Below the pieces are notes generated by a model. It ran no database searches. It worked only from the letters and a program-made list of their open reading frames with translations, and was not told the origin of the DNA. 64,000 nt of DNA from Paracamarosporium sp. OC-R06-R3 (lineage: Eukaryota; Ascomycota; Dothideomycetes; Pleosporales; Didymosphaeriaceae): NCBI GenBank assembly GCA_019828545.1, contig JACVRA010000154.1, positions 186,001-250,000 on the forward strand. The letters are read 5' to 3'. Position numbers and translations under genes: made by a program. Positions 57,151-64,000 of the stretch are shown in pieces (the stretch's first letter is position 1; every line of letters begins with the position of its first letter).

Positions 57151-60132
57151 TCACGCTTTCAACCTCCTCTCTTCGCACCTTACGCAGACGGGGTCTTCAG
57201 ACTCGCCACGGAGGAAATACCTCCCATCTTCAAAGGGACCGGAGCACTCCTGTATCCACCGTTAGCCACATCTCATTAAACCTGACATCAGAAGGACAAC
57301 TTACAATGCAGCAAAAGCACTTAACATGCCACTCGCACCCGAGCGCCTTAACCACCGTATCCGTCACCGGCTTCCTGCACTTCCTGCACTTGGTGCTATA
57401 CCGGTTGGTATGGCAGTCCACGCACCATGCGTACCCCTCCTTCTCAACAAACGGCGTAGAGCTATCAAAAGGATCACCACACTGGGCGCAAAAGAAGTGT
57501 CCGACGTGCCACTCTGCACCACAAGCGACGACCACCTCGCCCTCAATGGGCGTCTTGCAGCTCTTGCAGCGCGGGGAGAAGAGCTCGTGGAAGTCGAGGT
57601 GGCAGTAGAAGCGCAGGGATTCGTCGCCGTCTTCGGCTTCGAGGCGCTGCATGTCCTCGTAGGTTGGGTGGGAGTCTAGCATTGGCAGGTCCTCGCCGCG
57701 TTGGCGTGCGCGAATGCGAGATACACGTTCGGCGTGCTTGTTGGCGGGCTCGGGATAAAAGGCCACGCATTCGAGGTGCTCGCCACAGTGGTGGCAGAGG
57801 AAGCATTCTGGGTGGAAGCGGACGCCTGCTGCAGAGACGATACGGCCAGCGATGGGGAGTGCGCAGTGTTCACATAGGGCGCCAGTGCGGACGCTGGTAG
57901 GGGTCCAGTGAGAGCGTGCAGTGGCAGCGGCGTTGCCACGAGCGAAAGGCGATTTGGCCTTGTTTGGGACTGGCAGAGGTCGCGTTGAGGTTGGAGGACC
58001 GCCAACGTTGATTGATGGGATGGAAGGTGTCACGGATATTGAGGGTACGTTGACCTTAGATCCTCTGTTTGGCGCCGGAGACTCGCTGACAGCGATTGTC
58101 GGAATGCTTGGTGTGACTGAGATGGACGGCATATTGTTGTTCTTGAAACCCCTCGACGATATCGGGGTCTCGCTCACAGATATTGTGGGGATAGGACTGG
58201 CTGACACGGAGGGAAGCTTCCGGCTCTTCATGCTGGTACCTCCGGCGGGAGCATTGACTGAGATTGAGGGCGTCTCCTGGATGGCGATCGTCGGAATGGG
58301 AGGCATTGGAGATTGTGTAGAGCGCGCTGGAGAGGCCTGGGAAACGTTTATTGTTGGTACAATAGGCGCGACGTTTTGAGGCGGGGTGTTGACTTTCCTT
58401 GATGCGACGGTGGGGAGTGGCCTCGCTGGAGGTTCCTCATAGACGCTGATCGCGGGAATTTCTGCCCGACTAACCCTTGTTGACGGTGCGGATGAAGTAG
58501 AATAGACATTTATCTGGGGAACAGGAGTGGCTGCCTGCGGTTCACCCTTCTTGAGAGGTTCATGTGCTGTGCTGATCGTTGGGACGACAGGAGCAGTCGC
58601 CGCTTTTGATAAAGGTCGAGGACCTTGAGTAGCTTGACTTAAAGGCCGAGGAGTTGTACCGGGAAGAGTTGAGATTTCTTCCTTGAGTTCAATTTCCTTT
58701 GGCTTCCAATCCTTTTTGAACGATACAATCGGACGACCTGGGCTATCTGAAACCATCGTGGGGGTAGGTAGTTTTGCACTTCGATCTTTCAACTTGAATC
58801 CAGTTGCCGCTCGCAGCTCTTCACTGCGAATCTCTTTGCCATCCTTCAGCTTGATCTCTGGATCATTCTCGGCATCCGACTTGCCGTCCTCGCTTGTCCT
58901 GGGTAGAGTTGAATTACTGGTGTAACCGGCATTTCGAGACTGTGATGGAGGGTTTCTTTGAATCTCGAAGCGATCAAACCGTTTCATAGGCATAACCGGA
59001 TCAGTGTTCGACCTCACAAGATGGTTATCTTTCGAAGACTGGATGCGGGCGAACGGGTTCCGTCTAATACCCAAGGGAAGCTTAGCAGGCGCTGGAGGGT
59101 TTTTGATAGCTGGAGGTGGAGGAGCAGCTTGTTCTTCCTCAGGTTCTTCGTATATCTGGTCGTCGGGATTCTTGAACAAGCTTGCACTAACTCTCCTTCG
59201 CGAACTGCTGCTGCGCCGCTTTTGGTTTGGATCCGACACTTTACGGTGTGACGTGGACGGAGTTGATGATGCTTTGGGCAATACTGCCGAATCCTCTGCT
59301 TCATCGCCATTGAAACTTTCTTTGGTAGGGGACGTGCTGAAGCCTGCGATGGCGGTGAGAGACGACCCACTACCAGCACGACGACTTTGTAGACTGCTAC
59401 TCCTGCTACCAGAAGCCGCGCTGCCCATAGAATTGCGTTTCCTTCGTAGTTTCGAATTCGTACGCTGTAGATCTTGCTCACCCCGATCCAAGCTTTGGCT
59501 TCTCTGGACGCTTCCTTTTCTGCCCAATCCAGGATAGGCGTACGGTGCGTCTGGATTCGCACCAGACGCATTGGGGTTCTGATGCTTCCAGACCAGGTCC
59601 GCAGCCTCGTCTCTTGCCGCCTCATATAAGCCCTGTTCCGACTTCAATTCAACTTCCTCTATGGCTGCTCGTAATGCGCGCACTTCGTCCTTTTCTACCT
59701 GTCGCCGCCCACTCTCGCGATACTGCACGCTCGGGGTTCGTTCCCTTGCTGTCACGGTTGACGCGTCCCTACCCCGCGGAGGCTGAACCAAAGGTCGTCC
59801 GGCACCCGTAATCACCTCGTCTATGCTCATGTTCGAGGTTGTCCGTTGATGTGACTTCGACTCGGGAGCTACTGACGGCGGTTGTGCGTCACCTTTGGCA
59901 CCGGCCTCTTCAACGGTCGCATGCGAGGGTGACGAGGCGACGGGAGAATCAGCGAACCTAGCTGATGACCTGCTGGACCATGTGTTGAAATGTGCGGGAG
60001 GAGGCCGAGAGCCTGTAGGGCGGGCGGGGCGGTTGGAGCGTAGGTCCTGTAAATAGTTTGCTATGGCATGCTGGTTAGGAATCTACATTGGAATGATCGC
60101 ATAGATTTCATACTCATCTGCGAGGAGCTCAT
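57151..60132 (-). CDS. Paxillin-like protein with three LIM domains
   Basis: A 957-residue protein like fungal paxillin (Pxl1), which acts at the contractile ring and polarised actin sites. Exons are 60114-60132 (six codons and one base), 57305-60060 and 57151-57249, with introns of 53 and 55 nt in consistent phase. The first exon gives MSSSQM-TNYLQDLRSNRP, the usual fungal start; the last exon supplies the final cysteines (ECSGPF to CVRCEERRLKA) that complete LIM3. Residues 1-500 are Ser/Arg/Pro-rich and disordered, with a short helix (VRALRAAIEEVELKSEQG). Residues about 505-690 hold many PxIxV/I motifs. LIM1 (from about 735) contains an insertion of roughly 40 residues; LIM2 and LIM3 are regular. 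Without splicing, both termini would be wrong. Confidence 0.9.
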
Positions 60133-60981
60133 GTACACCGGGCCAGGCGACGTTGCACCTTCCCTTTCCTTCCGGTGCATCTTGGAATGCGCGTGTTTAC
60201 TGCCTCTCCGAGCTGTATTTATCTGCGATACCGTGGGCCGGCACCACTCTACTCATGCAAAAAGTCGACCAACGTCTCTACAAGTCTCTGCTTGTAATGT
60301 TGCACAGAGAATACAGACTATCGCAAGTGAATTGGAAGTTGCGGTGTTGTCGTGGTCAAGGCCTAAGACGTAGCGCACTCACATTGGCTGGTCGCCCTGG
60401 TGACGCCACGAGCGATCCCTGCCCACCGCACTCGGCACCCCAAGTTCCAGCCTCCACTTCGGGACGCAATAGTCAATCGATAGGCTGTTTTATCCGTCCG
60501 AACTGCTGGACTCAGCTTTGGAAATTGCTTCGCACATTCGATGACGATATAAGTCGGACACCTTCGGCGATCTGTGGCCTTGCTCTGTGTTGCGTACGAT
60601 ACACACTGCAAAGGCCGATTCGCAATACATCGTCTAGGCGCGCTGCTATCTTCTACAATTCGCATGTGTATCATATATCCTGACACAACATGGAGGATCT
60701 CGATTTGCTAGTGGTTCAAAAACGATGCCCGTCCATTGTGTGATGGTTTCAAGAACTTTCTCCATGATAGATCGCTGATATTTATATTGTTTTTGTCTCC
60801 TACTAGCGGCCTTGCTCTTTCGCTGGCACTGTGTCGATGGATTTGGGCACTTTGAGGCTCTTCCAGGGTCGTCTTTCCCGGTCTGACAATACACACTTTG
60901 CTCTTGACTTGTTGTCGGCGGTTATTTGGGGGCACCGTTGCACAGCCTGGGAAGGCTGGTCTTAGACATCCCGCTATTCCT
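60133..60981. other. Intergenic, LIM-gene promoter and prefoldin 3' flank
   Basis: Spacer of 849 nt. Open frames of 80-176 codons exist on both strands but show no domain or splice support. I see no RNA gene. Confidence 0.5.
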
Positions 60982-61523
60982 TCAGCTACCTGCACCCTCC
61001 TTCTGGTTCTGCTCTTGCGCACTTAGAACCTTGACCCGTATGACCTCTTCCACCATCCTCACGTTGTTTGCCTTGCCGTTGATCACACCCTCCAAATCCT
61101 TCAAGCTGTCTCCCAGATCCTTCACCTTGCGGTTGTAGAAGTCGGTCGCATCCTCGGTACTCTTCTCGACGAAGAATCCCGTGCCGATATCTATAAGAAC
61201 GTGCGTAGAGGAGGTGAGACGACCGGGAACGTAGAGAGAAGACGTGAGTGGGACGAGCAGTGGTTTGTCGGCGGTGCCGGGATTGACACCTTGCGATATC
61301 GAGTTTATACAGTCGCGGAATTTGGACTGCGCTGTCCGGAGCGATTGGAAGGAGGTGGTCAAGTGCTCCAACTCGCGGTCAAGCTGCGTCTTCAACTCTT
61401 GAAGCTGCGGGACCGGAAGCGATCCGATATCGACTGTAAGAGGGTTAGGCAGACGAATTATAGTTTTGTAAAGCATCGAGACTTACTCTGGCCAGACTGC
61501 TTCTGTGCTTGCTTTGTCGCCAT
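60982..61523 (-). CDS. GIM5: Prefoldin subunit 5 (alpha-type)
   Basis: A 162-residue alpha-class prefoldin subunit; the prefoldin hexamer hands unfolded tubulin and actin to the CCT chaperonin. Exons are 61487-61523 and 60982-61433. The 53-nt intron has a GTAAGT donor, a CCTAAC branch and a TACAG acceptor and joins MATKQAQKQSGQ to IDIGSLPVPQLQELK. The expected shape is visible: N-terminal coiled coil (LQELKTQLDRELEHLTTSFQ quoted as landmark), a beta-hairpin core with PLLVPLTSSLYVPG and VLIDIGTGFFVEKS, then a C-terminal coiled coil. It is divergent from the JmjC gene with only 145 nt between start codons. Confidence 0.94.
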
Positions 61524-61668
61524 TGTGGGTAGTCGTGGTATGCGGGAAGGGTGGTGTCTGCCCCGCGCGAAACTTTCTACGGAGGGGAGCTCAGGCTTTG
61601 CCGAACGGGGAGGAAGGAGCTTGGGCGCGTTCCTCCGCAACGCGACACACACCATCCTCATATTCCTT
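61524..61668. promoter_or_regulatory. Compact divergent promoter GIM5 / JmjC gene
   Basis: Only 145 nt separate the two start codons, so the promoters and leaders must overlap. The frame of the JmjC gene is open across this spacer, with an ATG at 61540 that I did not choose. Confidence 0.55.
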
Positions 61669-62550
61669 ATGTTGGGTCGACGGAGAGCTTTTCAAGTAGC
61701 TCGCAGCTTACGTTCATTCTCGCAAAGTAGTCGTTTTACTCCAGTCAAGAAATTCGATGGCACTTTTACGGACGTTAAAAGCTTAGATTTGAGCGTCCCG
61801 ACTATCTTTCCCAAACATTTCACTGATCTTCCAGCAATTCAGAGGTGGTTCACGCCGGTGGACTCTACTCCGGGTCATGAAGTGCATTACCATCCGAACG
61901 TCTCGTACCTAGGGCGACATGGCTCTTTGATGGTTCCGCTAGAGCTCACACGCTACAATTCTGTCGACGTGGATGTAAACAATCCCAAATCGATATCGAG
62001 CTTTGAATGCATACAAGCACCATTGTCTCTGTTATTATCTCATATTTCAAGCACAGACTATTCGCAGCAGCTATACCTTGCGCAGTGCTCCCTCGATGAC
62101 CTCCCTTCCGAGTTGCAGGACGACCTGCCCGTCCCCGAATTAATCTCTTGCCTTGGCCGGGGAGACATTTATGCCTCTAGCCTATGGATGGGGAGGCCAC
62201 CGACAAGCACGCCTTTACATCGCGATCCGAATCCGAATCTGTTCGTACAACTAGTTGGAAAGAAGGTCATCCGCTTGATGAAACCAAAGCACGGCAGGTT
62301 TCTCTACGAGCGATTGAGGACAGAGCAAGGCCATGCGTACATGCGAGGCGAAGAAATGATGGTAGGCGAGGAGAGGGAAAGACTACAAGACGTGATCTGG
62401 AACGAGAAGGAGCACAATGGTCTATCTGCCAGTGGTGTTGAGGCCAATTTAGAAGGTGGAGACGGGCTATATATACCCCTTGGCTGGTGGCACGCTGTCG
62501 ACAGTATTGGGGCACATGCAAATGCTTCAGTAAATTGGTGGTTCAGATAA
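61669..62550 (+). CDS. JmjC/cupin-type Fe(II)/2-oxoglutarate oxygenase, probably mitochondrial
   Basis: A 293-residue protein with a cupin-8/JmjC fold. Iron ligands His and Asp are in TPLHRDPNPNLF (about residue 184), and the distal His is in PLGWWHAVDS (about residue 275). A lysine in QLVGKKVIRLMKP is a candidate 2-oxoglutarate contact. The N-terminus (MLGRRRAFQVARSLRSFSQS) is basic, Arg/Ser-rich and lacks acidic residues, like a mitochondrial presequence. I chose the ATG at 61669 for that reason; an in-frame ATG at 61540 would add 43 residues and place the start 17 nt from the GIM5 start. There is no PHD finger or other chromatin domain, so a protein or RNA hydroxylase is more likely than a histone demethylase. 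Substrate unknown. Confidence 0.85.
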   Translation: MLGRRRAFQVARSLRSFSQSSRFTPVKKFDGTFTDVKSLDLSVPTIFPKHFTDLPAIQRWFTPVDSTPGHEVHYHPNVSYLGRHGSLMVPLELTRYNSVDVDVNNPKSISSFECIQAPLSLLLSHISSTDYSQQLYLAQCSLDDLPSELQDDLPVPELISCLGRGDIYASSLWMGRPPTSTPLHRDPNPNLFVQLVGKKVIRLMKPKHGRFLYERLRTEQGHAYMRGEEMMVGEERERLQDVIWNEKEHNGLSASGVEANLEGGDGLYIPLGWWHAVDSIGAHANASVNWWFR

Positions 62551-62698
62551 GGAGACGACAAGGCAATGAGTATGTGCCAGATTCAGCATCGTACCTTCCG
62601 TTGAAGTCGCATTACGTACCACACGCTTTCTCCCATGGGGAGCGTAGCTTCTGCCTGCCCTTCCGTTTTGCCCTCTCTCGTACTTCACTCACCCCACG

Positions 62699-63991
62699 AT
62701 GGAATTTGTGCTCCGTTGTAATGATTTAAAATGCCGCGCTCAGCTTCACGATCGAGCGGTGGTGACAACGTGCAGGTAAGCTGTGCTGCTTCCTCCGTGC
62801 TTTCCACTTCGTACTAACTCGGATGAAGTCATGTCTTCTGTACGAACTGCGCAGATTCAACAGGTCTTTCGCGGTCGTCCAGCGGAAACCGAATCTGCCC
62901 AGCTTGCCAAACGCAGCTCATCAATCCTGATGATGTCGTCGCTGCCTTCCTCAACCCTACCGAGGATTACAAGACAAGCGTTCTAAGCGGGCTGACCCCT
63001 ACCATTATCATGGAGTGTGCGAGCAGAGGTCTGGCATTCTACAGTTACCAAGCCTCACAAGAAGTCATATACCAAGAGCATCTAGCGAAGTCATTGACGG
63101 AGAAGTATGCGAACCTTAGCCAAAGCATGGACCAGCTGATACATGATGCCAATGCTCAGATTAAAGCGTTGCAGGAGAAGCTGCAAGGTCAGTGTTCAAC
63201 TCATCAGCTTGGATTGCAATGTAATCTAATGTATCGCTTAGCAATGCATGAGGAACAAGTTTCCCTTGAACAGAAGAACCAAGAATTGGTGGTAAGCGCG
63301 GATCCTAGATCGTATTATATGTTATACTGAACGTAGCCAGGATGCTTTCCGAGATAAGAGCAAGGCGCAGCAAAGAACTCAGAAAATGTATCAGTCACTC
63401 AAGGCCCAAGTGATGGCAACACATGTCGCGAATGCTGCGGGTGAAGAAGTCGATTTGACCATGCATACAATCCGGCAAGGTGACCGCTTTGTTGATAAAC
63501 TCCCAGGTATACGTTCAGGCATGGCGAACCTCAGTCAACTCGGCACAAACCAACGTAGTGGAGGCCAACCTCATAATCGTGTTGGCAGTGGGAGCTCGGG
63601 CAGCAATGGCCAACAAAAGGTTGCTAGTCGGATTCAGTTCAACAATCAACTGCACACAAGAGTGTTTGGCGATCGGACGAATACTAGCCGTACGAGCTCT
63701 TAGTGCCAAAGTCACATCAGGAGCATTTGAGTTGACTTGGAAATAGAATCGGCACCTATTGGAACACCACAAGCCCAGGGAAACCGGAGCAACCACAGCC
63801 AAATCCCCGTGCTAGGCGGTACACGTCACAACGCCTTCCTCGCCGCTGACATCGGTCCACCGTACCAAGCCTCACCTGTAACGCGGCAGCCGCTCGTAGG
63901 CAATAACACTTCAAGGAATATGAACTTTGGGCTCTCAGGTGGAAAATCAAAGAGAGCTGGAATGGGCAGCATTGGGCATCTGGGTCCTTGA
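62699..63991 (+). CDS. HEI10-like RING protein (meiotic crossover E3 ligase family)
   Basis: A 359-residue RING protein resembling HEI10/CCNB1IP1, known in Sordaria and animals for meiotic crossover designation. It needs five exons: 62699-62775, 62829-63187, 63242-63291, 63341-63689 and 63747-63991. Introns are 49-57 nt and all phases agree. The RING ligands are Cys7, Cys12, Cys25, His27, Cys30, Cys33, Cys49 and Cys52, which appear only after splicing exons 1 and 2. A coiled coil follows (about residues 95-190: LTEKYANLSQSMDQLIHD and LEQKNQELVD). The C-terminal third is Ser/Asn/Gly-rich, ending GSIGHLGP. The gene ends nine bases before the window edge. In unspliced frames only fragments are visible. 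Confidence 0.9.
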
Positions 63992-64000
63992 CGAAGAGAC

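Overview
This window is nuclear DNA from a filamentous ascomycete (Pezizomycotina; a Dothideomycete is my best guess, not proven). The evidence is that most genes carry one or more short introns of about 43-55 nt, with GTRNGT-like donors, CTAAC/CTGAC-like branch sites and YAG acceptors. The gene set is also fungal: Rxt2, a Rsc7/Swp82-type remodeller subunit, an Apq12-family protein, a DUF3824-type protein, a Zn2Cys6 regulator, a heme-thiolate peroxygenase and a HEI10-like RING protein. I rebuilt spliced models by hand, keeping reading phase across every junction, so many genes here join several open frames.

Layout, left to right. 0-7 kb: 3' end of an amino-acid permease, an unrecognised nuclear-looking protein (minus), an HRI-like eIF2-alpha kinase and a Hem25/SLC25A38-type mitochondrial carrier. 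8.4-10.1 kb: an RS-rich DUF3824-like protein. 10.7-13.6 kb: a gene-free block of about 19 diverged copies of one short repeat core, with one inverted pair; this is the most unusual feature. 13.9-23.2 kb: TRAPPC11 (minus), RXT2, tubulin cofactor E (minus) and SF3A2/Prp11. 23.2-27.7 kb is empty. 27.7-30.0 kb: Rsc7/Swp82-like subunit. 30.0-34.3 kb is empty. 34.3-36.8 kb: a secreted peroxygenase and a small unknown gene with a suspicious in-frame stop. 37.2-42.3 kb: V-ATPase subunit H (minus) and the exosome nuclease Dis3/Rrp44. 42.3-47.7 kb is empty. 47.7-52 kb: a single-pass membrane protein, an Apq12-like protein and a Zn2Cys6 regulator whose zinc cluster is split by a 433-nt intron. 54.5-64 kb: a G-patch protein, a membrane-anchored SDR, a three-LIM paxillin-like protein, prefoldin subunit 5, a JmjC/cupin oxygenase with a mitochondrial-type N-terminus, and a five-exon HEI10-like RING protein.

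Most genes are single-copy housekeeping genes (translation control, heme and glycine transport, vesicle tethering, chromatin, splicing, RNA decay, tubulin folding, vacuole acidification, septum/actin). I see no secondary-metabolite cluster, intact transposon, rRNA, tRNA or CRISPR. The observations I rate most interesting are the 10.7-13.6 kb repeat array, a run of PxIxIT-like (calcineurin-docking) motifs in the LIM protein, the open frame beyond a stop at 36060, and a perfect palindrome in the TBCE/SF3A2 divergent promoter.
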